Source: an uncultured Ruminococcus sp.
GTDB lineage: Bacteria; Bacillota; Clostridia; Oscillospirales; Ruminococcaceae
Reading direction: 5' to 3'
Assembly: GCA_946186215.1 (NCBI GenBank)
Contig: CAMHMM010000045.1
Coordinates: 1-10,102, forward strand
Length of the DNA stretch: 10,102 bases
Positions 1 through 6,005 of this stretch are shown one piece after another. Below the pieces are notes generated by a model, which saw only the letters and a program-made list of their open reading frames with translations, was not told the origin of the DNA and searched no databases. Both the position numbers and the translations under genes were made by a program. The number at the start of each line of letters is the position of its first letter. Positions within the stretch are counted from its first letter, which is position 1.

Positions 1-503
1 TTTTTCAGATAGTCTGCCAGTATCTGTGCAGGAGTATCGAATATTCCTATCTCCTCAGTCCAGTCGTATACACAGTACAGTCTGCCGTCCTCACCTATAT
101 ACACGAGTGCAGGATAATAGTATCCGATCTCACCCACAGGGCATATTTCCTGCTTTGCAAACTCCTTCACATTATCATATTCATCCATTGCTTCGTCAAG
201 GCGCATGAGCATATCTTTTTCTGTTTTTGCTGTGTCAAAGGCATATGAATAGTATTTTCTGACAAGCGAAAAGCACCCTATTGATATTTCCTTGTTATAT
301 ACAGGATCGTTGAGCATAATATAACTGTCACGATATGCACCGCCGTATTGCCTGAAAAATTCTATAGCTGACGGCAGCAGTTTCACTCCTGCTTTATCAT
401 AAAGAGCACAGAAGCTGTTTACTTCCTCCTGCGTTACCTCTGTACATACAAGGCGCACCGCTTCTTCCGTTCTTTCTGTAAGTGTTCCTTTAAGTTCGAT
501 CAT
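1..503 (-). CDS. SUKH-3-like immunity domain protein, 3' end cut by window edge
   Basis: The minus frame opens with ATG at 503 and stays open to base 1, so the C-terminus lies outside the window (167 codons seen). The start is supported by an AGAGG ribosome site about 7 bases upstream and by an in-frame TGA further upstream. The protein starts MIELKGTLTERTEEA. It then shows an acidic helical part with a PSAIEFFRQYGG motif (about residues 44-55) and, near the visible end, PVGEIGYYYPALVYIGEDGRLYC followed by a DTPAQILADYL helix. A 'PxGEI...ISEDGKxY' strand pair followed by a final helix is what I know from SUKH-3 proteins, an alpha/beta family found as immunity proteins to polymorphic toxins in Firmicutes. 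The family call is from memory of motifs, not a search. It would be cytosolic and bind a toxin domain. No toxin gene is visible here; the next gene downstream is outside the window. Confidence 0.7.
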   Translation of the reverse strand, partial: MIELKGTLTERTEEAVRLVCTEVTQEEVNSFCALYDKAGVKLLPSAIEFFRQYGGAYRDSYIMLNDPVYNKEISIGCFSLVRKYYSYAFDTAKTEKDMLMRLDEAMDEYDNVKEFAKQEICPVGEIGYYYPALVYIGEDGRLYCVYDWTEEIGIFDTPAQILADYLK

Positions 504-520
504 ATTTTCCTCTATCTCAT

Positions 521-652
521 CTATCGGCAAAATGTTATTTCACATTCACCGTCATCCGTAAACATTTCTATCTCATATTTCAGAGCACTGTTTTTGTATT
601 TAATATATATGTACTGCATTCTATCACGCAGCGTAGAGTGTCCATAGGTCAC
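521..652 (-). CDS. Possible small ORF (43 codons) leading the SUKH-3-like gene
   Basis: An open frame lies between the promoter at 689-717 and the SUKH-3-like gene. From a GTG at 652 it reads VTYGHSTLRDRMQYIYIKY and ends DGECEITFCR, with TAG at 521-523, 17 bases before the next ATG. An internal ATG at 619 would give 32 aa. The amino-acid pattern (alternating strand-like stretches, charged turns) looks protein-like, and the position suits translational coupling. Against it, the GTG has AAGG only 3 bases upstream and the ATG at 619 has no ribosome site. A different-frame ATG at 645 is better spaced from the AAGGAT but encodes only 21 aa. It may be a small protein, a leader, or the truncated tail of a larger gene. 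I recognise no family. Confidence 0.3.
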   Translation of the reverse strand: MTYGHSTLRDRMQYIYIKYKNSALKYEIEMFTDDGECEITFCR

Positions 653-688
653 TATCCTTATCGGCTCTTATACAAATGTTCAAATAAC

Positions 689-717
689 ATTATAGCAGAT
701 TTTTCCGTAAATTTCAA
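689..717 (-). promoter_or_regulatory. Sigma-A promoter for the SUKH-3-like gene
   Basis: On the minus strand TTGAAA (712-717) is separated by exactly 17 bases from TATAAT (689-694). This is one or two bases short of full consensus with ideal spacing. Transcription would start near 682 and give a leader of about 180 bases before the SUKH-3-like ATG, long enough to include the small ORF at 521-652. Confidence 0.8.
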
Positions 718-734
718 TAGAAAAATCCACATCG

Positions 735-854
735 GCAGGCTAAGCCACGGGCAAAGCCCGCTGTTACCCGTGCGCTTATTTGTGGGTAACGCACATTTGC
801 GGCTCGAAGCTTCTATGCCTGCTATAATTTTACACTTAAGCAGGCAGAGCCTGC
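735..854. repeat. Cluster of GC-rich palindromes in the divergent spacer
   Basis: Several short-loop inverted repeats follow each other. GGCTAAGCC lies at 739-747. CGGGC-AAA-GCCCG is at 748-760. GTTACCC (764-770) pairs with GGGTAAC (784-790). GCAGGC-AGA-GCCTGC is at 840-854. The hexamer GCAGGC or its complement occurs at 735, 817, 840, 849 and 912, so GCAGGC at 840-845 can pair either with 817-822 or with 849-854. No convincing ORF covers the stretch. The layout resembles an intergenic palindromic repeat (REP/MITE-like debris) more than a regulator of one gene, but this cannot be settled from one copy. No long T-run follows any stem, so terminator function is not supported. Confidence 0.5.
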
Positions 855-920
855 ACCCGCCCGTACTTTATTTTGCAAAAGAATCACATACTTGAAGCCC
901 GGAACTTCTATGCCTGCTAT
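810..920. repeat. 16-bp direct repeat pair in the spacer
   Basis: CTTCTATGCCTGCTAT occurs exactly at 810-825 and again at 905-920, 95 bases apart. Similarity extends into the flanks (a purine-rich GAA just before; AATTT versus CATTT after). The repeats bracket the GCAGGC-AGA-GCCTGC hairpin. The pair could be a duplicated module of the repeat element at 735-854 or the scar of an insertion. Confidence 0.65.
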
Positions 921-951
921 CATTTCGATCTGAAATATAAGGAATATCGCG

Positions 952-970
952 CAGAAAATCACATTTTCTG
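952..970. promoter_or_regulatory. 19-bp perfect dyad upstream of the tandem esterase gene
   Basis: CAGAAAAT-CAC-ATTTTCTG is an 8-bp perfect inverted repeat with a 3-base centre. It ends two bases before the proposed -35 box of the plus-strand promoter at 973-1001. That size and place fit an operator or activator site for a dimeric regulator, or a short hairpin. No regulator gene is adjacent. The function is inferred from geometry alone. Confidence 0.45.
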
Positions 971-972
971 AT

Positions 973-1001
973 TAGACGGATGTTGAATTATGATATATAA
1001 T
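973..1001 (+). promoter_or_regulatory. Candidate promoter for the tandem esterase gene
   Basis: TAGACG (973-978, 4 of 6 consensus bases) is followed after 17 bases by a full TATAAT (996-1001). Start of transcription would be near 1008, leaving a leader of about 57 bases. The region is AT-rich and a second pairing (TTGAAT at 983-988 with TATAAA at 1004-1009, spacing 15) is possible, so the exact boxes are uncertain. Confidence 0.45.
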
Positions 1002-1064
1002 AATATAAAGATCATCAGAACTATCATATACGAACAATAAGCAGGGAAGTACAGGAGGGACATT

Positions 1065-2654
1065 ATGGCAATGATGGAAAGACCGCAGGTCAGCATGATC
1101 AATGGCGGCAAATGCTGGGAACACGAGTATGAAAAGTTTTATCTCAAAGTGTATGTGCCCGATAATGACCTTGACGGGCAGACGAATAACTACAGCTTCA
1201 GAGCACCGCTGCTGCTTGTTTTTGAGGAACACAGGCAGGATATGGAAAGTGCAGTAAGATATGCACAGGAGAGCGGGCTGGCTAAGATAGCTGCAGATGT
1301 TGATTCGAGTGTGCTGTTCGTATATCCCACAGATGACAAGGGCTGGGAGGGAGCAGATCAGGGTCTCTATGCGGCAGTAATAGCAGAAATCAAGATGATA
1401 CCTGTTTACAAAGACGGTATAGTTGATAATTTTGACTTCTTTGCACAGGAATTCAAGGGATATTTTGTGCGCGGAGCAATATTCCGCACAGATATTTATA
1501 GCTTCGGTGCTTCGGCAGATTATGTTGCAAAGAATCTTCTCACCACACTGCAGGGCGAATACCTTTGGGGACCCGGTGAGATAACTCCCGCTGTGTGCTC
1601 GATGGAAAGGCTCAGTGTCGTCCCTGATGTGCAGAGGAAGGATATTGCCATAATAAGCGCAGGTAACAGTGATGCGGTAAACAAGGCTTTCGACGGATGT
1701 GAGAATGTACTCATCAAGGACAAAGCCGAGTATGTGAAGGACTTTAATTCATTTGTGAAGAAGTTCAAGATGTGGTGCGGTGAGATGCAGCTCGAACCCG
1801 ATCTGCCTTCACTTGGCATGACTGAGGATGTGGGGAGCGTGATCGTTGAAACATCTCCTGACAATACACAGATAAAGGAAAAGACACATAAGGTAGGGTA
1901 TTTTGCATACTACAACAACAGCATATTCGACAATGGTGCCGTTCCTCTCGTTATAGGCTTCCACGGCGGCGGAGATTCATCGATGTATCTCACATTCGTA
2001 GCAGGCTGGTGGGAGATCGCACATAAATACGGATTCTTGTTCGTATCAATAGAAAATCATCAGTTCGTAACGGCAACGGAGGCTGCCGTGGTGATCGAAG
2101 AACTGAAAAAACGCTACCGCATTGATGAACACCGTATATATGCAACGGGATTTTCAATGGGCAGCGGCAAGACATGGGATATGTATCAGGAGTATCCCGA
2201 AATGCTTGCAGGCATCATGCCCGCCAGTGCGCTTTTCCCAGTATATACCACATTTTTCGGAACACCATGCACGGAAAACCTGAACAAGACTGTTCCCGTC
2301 CCCGTATTTTATTCGGGAGGAGAAGCTTCACATCTGCCTGAGCTGCCGTTCCATGCGTCACAATGTGTGGAGCGTGAGGTCTATGTTGCTCAGGTGAACC
2401 GTCTCAGCAAAAGCTTTGACAATATATCATTTGAGGACAAGAATAACTGGAATGATCCGATATGGGGCATAAAGGGTGACCGTGTTGAAAAGATTACTGA
2501 TCCCTCAAAAGGAAGTACTCTCACGATAAATTATTATGACAGTGATGACGGTATATGCCGCACTGCCTTTGCAAGTGTCAGCGGACAGGTACATGAATGC
2601 CGCCAGCACAGCTGTGAAAATGCATGGAAGTTTATCTCGCAGTTCAGGCGATAA
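1065..2654 (+). CDS. PHB-depolymerase/LpqC-like esterase with duplicated alpha/beta-hydrolase fold
   Basis: The 529-aa product starts at an ATG with an ideal AGGAGG (1053-1058) six bases upstream. The C-terminal half is an alpha/beta-hydrolase. An oxyanion-type GFHGGG surrounds H300, and the nucleophile elbow GFSMG has S364. E420 in SGGE is a candidate acid and H510 in GQVH a candidate base; both are guesses. This order resembles the esterase PHB-depolymerase (LpqC-like) group, which hydrolyses esters such as acyl or feruloyl groups on polysaccharides. The N-terminal half seems to repeat the fold in decayed form: APLLLVFEE (47-55) where domain 2 has PLVIGFHGGG, and DIYSFGASAD (143-152) where it has RIYATGFSMG. 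No signal peptide or membrane segment is visible, so it should act in the cytoplasm, perhaps on imported oligosaccharides. It is a single gene with its own promoter and terminator. The fold call is confident; the substrate is unknown. Confidence 0.75.
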   Translation: MAMMERPQVSMINGGKCWEHEYEKFYLKVYVPDNDLDGQTNNYSFRAPLLLVFEEHRQDMESAVRYAQESGLAKIAADVDSSVLFVYPTDDKGWEGADQGLYAAVIAEIKMIPVYKDGIVDNFDFFAQEFKGYFVRGAIFRTDIYSFGASADYVAKNLLTTLQGEYLWGPGEITPAVCSMERLSVVPDVQRKDIAIISAGNSDAVNKAFDGCENVLIKDKAEYVKDFNSFVKKFKMWCGEMQLEPDLPSLGMTEDVGSVIVETSPDNTQIKEKTHKVGYFAYYNNSIFDNGAVPLVIGFHGGGDSSMYLTFVAGWWEIAHKYGFLFVSIENHQFVTATEAAVVIEELKKRYRIDEHRIYATGFSMGSGKTWDMYQEYPEMLAGIMPASALFPVYTTFFGTPCTENLNKTVPVPVFYSGGEASHLPELPFHASQCVEREVYVAQVNRLSKSFDNISFEDKNNWNDPIWGIKGDRVEKITDPSKGSTLTINYYDSDDGICRTAFASVSGQVHECRQHSCENAWKFISQFRR

Positions 2655-2686
2655 ATAATCTCATAATTCTTGTTAATGGATAAAGC

Positions 2687-2719
2687 AGGCTGCAAGGTGT
2701 CATGCCTTGCAGCCTTTTT
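2687..2719 (+). terminator. Rho-independent terminator of the tandem esterase gene
   Basis: AGGCTGCAAGG (2687-2697) pairs perfectly with CCTTGCAGCCT (2705-2715) around a 7-base loop, followed by TTTTT. It lies 33 bases after the esterase stop. On the opposite strand the tail is GCTTTAT, so it may also stop the convergent tetR transcript, less efficiently. Confidence 0.9.
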
Positions 2720-2775
2720 CTGTGCTTTCGGCAAAGGAGTGACGCATTATCATGCATTACGCCCCATTAATCTTA

Positions 2776-3357
2776 TCACCTGAGCAGCAGATCACCCGAT
2801 AATTTTTCTTCCCAGTCAAATGAGGTCACTACTCCTGACATACAGGCTATGGCAGCAAGTCCGTGAGCACAAGCCCATATCCTGAGTATCTCGATCTCCT
2901 GTTCATCTTCGTTCTTTTGAAGCTGCTTTTCTTTAAGATATTCAAGATAAGTCTCCTTTAACAATACAAAGGGGGGATAATCCTCCGTATAGGTTTTGTC
3001 AGGCCTAAGATGAGCCGTCACATTGCGGTTACTGAAAAGGAATCTGAAATAATCGGGTTTTCGGATGAAGAAGGAAACATAGCTTTTTCCCATATTGACT
3101 ATGGCGCTTTCGGCATCAGTCGAATTTTTGACAGCTTCTGTAAGCTCCTTCATAAACTGTTCGGTAACACTTTGTTTTATAGCCTCGATAAGATCGTCCT
3201 TATCCTTGAAATGCGCATAGGGTGCGGCGTGAGATACACCGCAGAGCGCTGCCGCCCTGCGCAGAGAAAGGCTTGCTTCCCCGCTTTCATTTATTATCTT
3301 TATTCCGGCATCTATCAATGCCTGACGCAGATTGCCGTGATGATAATTGTCACTCAT
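2776..3357 (-). CDS. TetR/AcrR family regulator with WHG-type C-terminal domain
   Basis: The 193-aa product has the N-terminal signature YHHGNLRQALIDAG. A TetR helix-turn-helix follows at about residues 30-51 (LSLRRAAALCGVSHAAPYAHF), then KDKDDL at the start of the next helix. The YHHGNLR opening and the FFIRKPDYFRFLF ligand-domain stretch (about 96-108) are typical of TetR proteins with a WHG C-terminal domain. It acts as a DNA-binding dimer that releases its operator on binding a small ligand. Its ATG overlaps the end of the hydrolase gene by 8 bases (3350-3357) and has AAGGAG 8 bases upstream, so the two are translationally coupled. The two palindromes at 4450-4504 over the operon promoter are its obvious target, implying autorepression and induction by a ligand related to the hydrolase substrate or product. 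The ligand cannot be read from the sequence. Confidence 0.9.
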   Translation of the reverse strand: MSDNYHHGNLRQALIDAGIKIINESGEASLSLRRAAALCGVSHAAPYAHFKDKDDLIEAIKQSVTEQFMKELTEAVKNSTDAESAIVNMGKSYVSFFIRKPDYFRFLFSNRNVTAHLRPDKTYTEDYPPFVLLKETYLEYLKEKQLQKNEDEQEIEILRIWACAHGLAAIACMSGVVTSFDWEEKLSGDLLLR

Positions 3358-4438
3358 TATTCTTCTCCTTTATCTGTCTGATTATCTCACAGGTCTTTTC
3401 AGGATTCTCCCATAAAGGGCTGTGTGCCGCATCCAGTATCAGCCAGAAGCCTTTGTCCGGGGCTTCAAGTATCTCCTCATACTCTTTGACCAGTTCCCAC
3501 GGACAGTTGTAATCATATTCCCCGCTGATAAAATATGCGGGTATTTCAAGGCTCGGTAGATCCTTCCGGTAATCATGTCCTTCAAGTTCAGCCTGCAGAG
3601 GTGTTGTGCGGTACTTCTTCATAGCGGGTATGTATTGAAGCTTTTCCCTGATCGTATAGCATCTGCACAGCATTATCGGAAGGGCGATACCCTCAAATTC
3701 CGAACGATCCCTTATCGTTCCTCCGCCGGCTTTATGAAGCAGATATACATAGTCGTACCAGTTCCTGCATTTTACCTTTTCATCCTGCCATTCGACCGCC
3801 GCATCAAGTTTTTTGAGAGATGCCTTATCATTGCGGGAGGTAAAAACATCCTTCATGAAGCTGTACATCAGTGTATCCCGATCACAGGAGTCTGTGACAC
3901 ACTGAGCCATATTGATCAGGGCATAATAATCCTCCGGGTACTGCTCTGCCGCCCTGAGCGCAATATGTGTCCCTCCCGAAAAGCCCATGATAAATATCTT
4001 TTCCTTAGAAAACCTTTGTTTGAGATATTGTGTTACATAATTTATATCCTTGAGCAGGTTTTCAAGAGTGATAAAGCTCATATCATAGTCTTTGTCATAG
4101 GCTATCCCCATATTTCTGTAATCCCAGTATACTACAGTGAAATCCTCCTCAAGCCTCATATCCTTGTATCTGTCTGTAAATACATAATCATCAGTTCCCG
4201 GGCCGCTTGAAACAAACAGGAGCACGGGATTATCCGTATCAACGCTGTTGATGAAAAAGCCGTTGGGAGCGCCGTTTATCTCAATAATAAATTTTTCCGA
4301 AAGACTTTTTTCACCATCATATTTTCTTATCTTTCCGGGACTTATTATCACCCATATCAGAAAGAGGATCAAAATCAACGCTATTATACATAACAATATC
4401 ATAAAGACTATCTTCACAGCTTTCATTTTTTGTGTCAT
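3350..4438 (-). CDS. Membrane-anchored alpha/beta-hydrolase (proline iminopeptidase-like)
   Basis: The 362-aa product has one N-terminal membrane segment (about residues 8-33, preceded by lysines), so the catalytic domain is probably displayed outside the membrane. The fold markers are in order: SGPG (78-81), DYRNMG (106-111), the nucleophile elbow GFSGG with S154, GEYD with D309, and the terminal AAHS with H339, a complete Ser-Asp-His triad. SGPG plus the DYRNMG loop resemble the GGPG and DQRGxG of S33 proline iminopeptidase-type hydrolases, but the actual substrate is open. The start ATG at 4438 lies about 26 bases after the predicted transcription start; the ribosome site (GGGGCG) is only moderate. 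It is the first gene of an operon with the overlapping tetR, so its level is likely set by that repressor. It may detoxify or process a small ester, amide or peptide that also acts as inducer. Confidence 0.85.
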   Translation of the reverse strand: MTQKMKAVKIVFMILLCIIALILILFLIWVIISPGKIRKYDGEKSLSEKFIIEINGAPNGFFINSVDTDNPVLLFVSSGPGTDDYVFTDRYKDMRLEEDFTVVYWDYRNMGIAYDKDYDMSFITLENLLKDINYVTQYLKQRFSKEKIFIMGFSGGTHIALRAAEQYPEDYYALINMAQCVTDSCDRDTLMYSFMKDVFTSRNDKASLKKLDAAVEWQDEKVKCRNWYDYVYLLHKAGGGTIRDRSEFEGIALPIMLCRCYTIREKLQYIPAMKKYRTTPLQAELEGHDYRKDLPSLEIPAYFISGEYDYNCPWELVKEYEEILEAPDKGFWLILDAAHSPLWENPEKTCEIIRQIKEKNNE

Positions 4439-4449
4439 AATATCGCCCC

Positions 4450-4470
4450 AATCTTTACATCGTCAAGATT
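4450..4470. promoter_or_regulatory. TetR-type operator O2, over the transcription start
   Basis: The core ATCTTTACATCGTCAAGAT (4451-4469, plus strand) is a 19-base palindrome pairing at 7 of 9 positions, extended by A/T at the ends. It covers the predicted start of transcription (about 4464) of the hydrolase-tetR operon, where a bound repressor would block initiation. It differs from O1 at only two core positions. Confidence 0.75.
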
Positions 4471-4499
4471 ATTATACTATGTTATCTTTACAATGTCAA
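4471..4499 (-). promoter_or_regulatory. Perfect-consensus sigma-A promoter of the hydrolase-tetR operon
   Basis: On the minus strand TTGACA (4494-4499) and TATAAT (4471-4476) are both six-of-six consensus, with 17 bases between. Such a strong promoter makes sense if it is normally held off by a repressor. The -35 box and most of the spacer lie inside operator O1; the start point lies inside O2. Confidence 0.9.
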
Positions 4500-4504
4500 G
4501 ATAA
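4482..4504. promoter_or_regulatory. TetR-type operator O1, over the -35 box
   Basis: The core ATCTTTACAATGTCAAGAT (4484-4502) pairs at 8 of 9 positions around a central base. TT/AA flanks extend the dyad to 23 bases. It occupies the -35 box and spacer of the hydrolase-tetR promoter. The centre-to-centre distance to O2 is 33 bases, about three helical turns, so two dimers could bind the same face. The target assignment to the adjacent TetR is inferred from position and symmetry. Confidence 0.8.
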
Positions 4505-4518
4505 CGATACAGCTAATT

Positions 4519-4632
4519 TTATCGTGGATATTTCAGGCGATATTGTTGAAAATGCTGCGTAATGATTGTCCTTCTCGGCTCTTGGATTGCTTTGATTTCT
4601 TCTTTCAGTGTTTCTATTTCCTATTTTACCAT
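4519..4632 (-). pseudogene. Possible remnant of a small coiled-coil ORF with an in-frame TAG
   Basis: On the minus strand an ATG at 4632 reads MVK, hits TAG (4621-4623), then continues as a heptad-like EIETLKEEIKAIQE and ends YRLKYPR before TAA at 4519-4521. The stretch after the stop looks like real coding sequence for a short amphipathic helix, and TAG differs from CAG or AAG by one base. No ribosome site is evident. It could equally be chance; no family is recognised. Confidence 0.2.
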
Positions 4633-4654
4633 TTCTTTTTATGCTGTTGCTGTG

Positions 4655-4699
4655 ATACACCCCACCGATTGCCTTGACATAAACAGAACAGGGGTGTAT
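4655..4699. repeat. 9-bp inverted repeat bracketing the GNAT operon promoter
   Basis: ATACACCCC (4655-4663) is the exact complement of GGGGTGTAT (4691-4699). The arms are 27 bases apart, one just upstream of the -35 box and the other running into the -10 box. Only the DNA, not the transcript, carries both arms, so if functional it would be a split operator rather than an RNA hairpin. It may be coincidental. Confidence 0.35.
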
Positions 4700-4702
4700 A
4701 AT
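4674..4702 (+). promoter_or_regulatory. Perfect-consensus sigma-A promoter of the GNAT-kinase-MFS operon
   Basis: TTGACA (4674-4679), 17 bases, TATAAT (4697-4702): both boxes match consensus fully. Predicted start is near 4709, giving a leader of about 22 bases before the GNAT ATG. It also rules out the in-frame ATG at 4701, which lies within the -10 box. Confidence 0.9.
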
Positions 4703-4730
4703 GATAATGTCAATACAGAAAGGAGCAGTT

Positions 4731-5174
4731 ATGACAGAAATAAAACAGCTTGGCTCAGAGAGCTTTGATCAGATAAGATCACTTTTTTACAGCGTATTCA
4801 CTGCCGCTCCGTGGTTCGATGACTGGAGCAATGAAAACCAGCTCACCGCATATATCCGGGACATTACGGGAAACCCCAATTCTCTTTCATACGGCCTGTT
4901 CGAGGACGGGCGCTTAGTCGGCATCTCACTTGGGTATATAAAGCACTGGTGTGCGGGAACGGAATATCTGATAGACGAATTCTGCATCCTTACCGAATGT
5001 CAGGGCAGAGGCCTCGGAAGAGCGTTTATCAGCGGCATTGAGGATAAACTCCGCGAGCGCGGGATATTGCGGATATTTCTGCAGACAGGAGCGGATGTGC
5101 CGGCATACAGCTTCTACAAAAGAAACGGCTTTGAAGAGCTTGTCGGTCATATCTCATTTACAAAATCACTGTGA
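4731..5174 (+). CDS. GNAT family N-acetyltransferase
   Basis: A 147-aa acetyltransferase that moves the acetyl group of acetyl-CoA to an amine. The acetyl-CoA loop QGRGLG is at residues 91-96, preceded by the strand EYLIDEFCI (78-86) and followed by the helix RAFISGIEDKLRERG. The YSFYKRNGF motif (126-134) is the usual GNAT motif B. The start at 4731 is chosen because AAAGGAG lies 6 bases upstream and because the longer frame would begin inside the promoter. The N-terminal part (WFDDWSNENQLTAYI, about 28-42) recalls aminoglycoside 6'-N-acetyltransferase-like GNATs, but that is only a resemblance and the substrate is unknown. It is the first gene of an operon; the kinase-like gene begins 13 bases after its stop. 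Confidence 0.88.
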   Translation: MTEIKQLGSESFDQIRSLFYSVFTAAPWFDDWSNENQLTAYIRDITGNPNSLSYGLFEDGRLVGISLGYIKHWCAGTEYLIDEFCILTECQGRGLGRAFISGIEDKLRERGILRIFLQTGADVPAYSFYKRNGFEELVGHISFTKSL

Positions 5175-5187
5175 TGCGAGGCACAAA

Positions 5188-5976
5188 ATGAACTATTTTA
5201 TAGAGGGACTGCAGGGCAGCGGAAAAAGCACGATGACAGAGAAGATCTCCGCCCTGAACAGCGGCCACACAGTCATCAGAGAGGGCGATCACTCCCCTGT
5301 CGAGCTTTCATGGTGCGCATATGTGAGTGACAGGAAATATCATGATATACTTGAAAAATATCCTGCTCTTCGCCCGCAGATCGAAGAAAAATCTTTTCCC
5401 GAGGATGATAAACGGATAATCTGCTACACTAAAATAAAAACAGACGACCGTTCATTTTATCAGGATCTCGAGCAGTATGAGATCTACAACGGGCGCGTAT
5501 CCTTTGATATGTTCCGTGAGACCGTACTGCGCCGGTACAAAAAATGGGACAGTGATAACATGATCTTTGAATGCTCACTGTTCCAGAATATAGTTGAGGA
5601 TCTGATATTGTTCAGGCAATTTTCCGATGATGATATAATTTCATTTTACAGACAGGTCAGAGATGCATTGTCGGAGAAGGCCTATCATATCATTTATCTT
5701 TGCGCCGATGATATCCCCGGCAATTTACAGGTGATAAGAAAGGAACGCTGCGACGAAAACGGCAAAGAGCTGTGGTTCCCGATGCTGTGCGGCTTTTTTA
5801 ACGGTTCGCCCTATGCGGTTTCACACGGTATGAAGGATGAAGCGGGCATCATCGCTCATCTTACGCACCGCCGCGATCTTGAGCTCCGGCTGTGCAAAGA
5901 GATATTCCCCGACCGCTGCACTATACTTCCATCAAAGAAATATTCCAACAATGATCTTCTGCAATTCAGGAGCTGA
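5188..5976 (+). CDS. P-loop kinase-like protein of unknown substrate
   Basis: A 262-aa protein with an N-terminal Walker A, GLQGSGKST (residues 7-15), right after the first strand, as in nucleoside, nucleotide and small-molecule kinases. A hydrophobic strand ending in an acidic residue, MIFECS (125-130, E128), is the likely Walker B position. The following helix and the Q/R-rich VIRKERCDENGKELW (182-196) may serve as lid and substrate contacts. I do not recognise a named family; annotation pipelines would probably call it a P-loop NTPase or hypothetical protein. The ATG at 5188 is chosen over an earlier one inside the GNAT gene because GAGG lies 6 bases upstream and the Walker A then sits at the usual distance from the N-terminus. 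Its 13-base gap to the GNAT gene indicates co-transcription. It could phosphorylate a small molecule that the GNAT also modifies; this is speculation. Confidence 0.75.
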   Translation: MNYFIEGLQGSGKSTMTEKISALNSGHTVIREGDHSPVELSWCAYVSDRKYHDILEKYPALRPQIEEKSFPEDDKRIICYTKIKTDDRSFYQDLEQYEIYNGRVSFDMFRETVLRRYKKWDSDNMIFECSLFQNIVEDLILFRQFSDDDIISFYRQVRDALSEKAYHIIYLCADDIPGNLQVIRKERCDENGKELWFPMLCGFFNGSPYAVSHGMKDEAGIIAHLTHRRDLELRLCKEIFPDRCTILPSKKYSNNDLLQFRS

Positions 5977-6005
5977 TGGACACCTATCGTCATCGTCGAT
6001 TTTAA

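Noticed and set aside
638..895. 85-aa plus-strand ORF in the divergent spacer
   Set aside because: It reads through the minus-strand promoter and the palindrome cluster; no ribosome site and a random-looking composition.
810..920. CRISPR-like repeat
   Set aside because: Only two copies of a 16-mer with a 79-base interval; no array.
1520..1864. 114-aa minus-strand ORF
   Set aside because: Antisense to the esterase gene, no ribosome site, no recognisable motifs.
3575..4210. 211-aa plus-strand ORF
   Set aside because: Antisense shadow of the membrane-anchored hydrolase, which has a full catalytic triad and its own promoter.
4701..4730. Longer GNAT start at ATG 4701
   Set aside because: This ATG overlaps the -10 box and precedes the transcription start; ATG 4731 has AAAGGAG correctly spaced.
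4562..4768. 68-aa plus-strand ORF with a hydrophobic start
   Set aside because: It runs through the GNAT promoter and into the GNAT gene in another frame, without a ribosome site.
5038..5187. Longer kinase-like frame starting inside the GNAT gene
   Set aside because: The added 50 residues overlap GNAT coding sequence in another frame and lack a ribosome site; ATG 5188 has GAGG and puts Walker A at the N-terminus.
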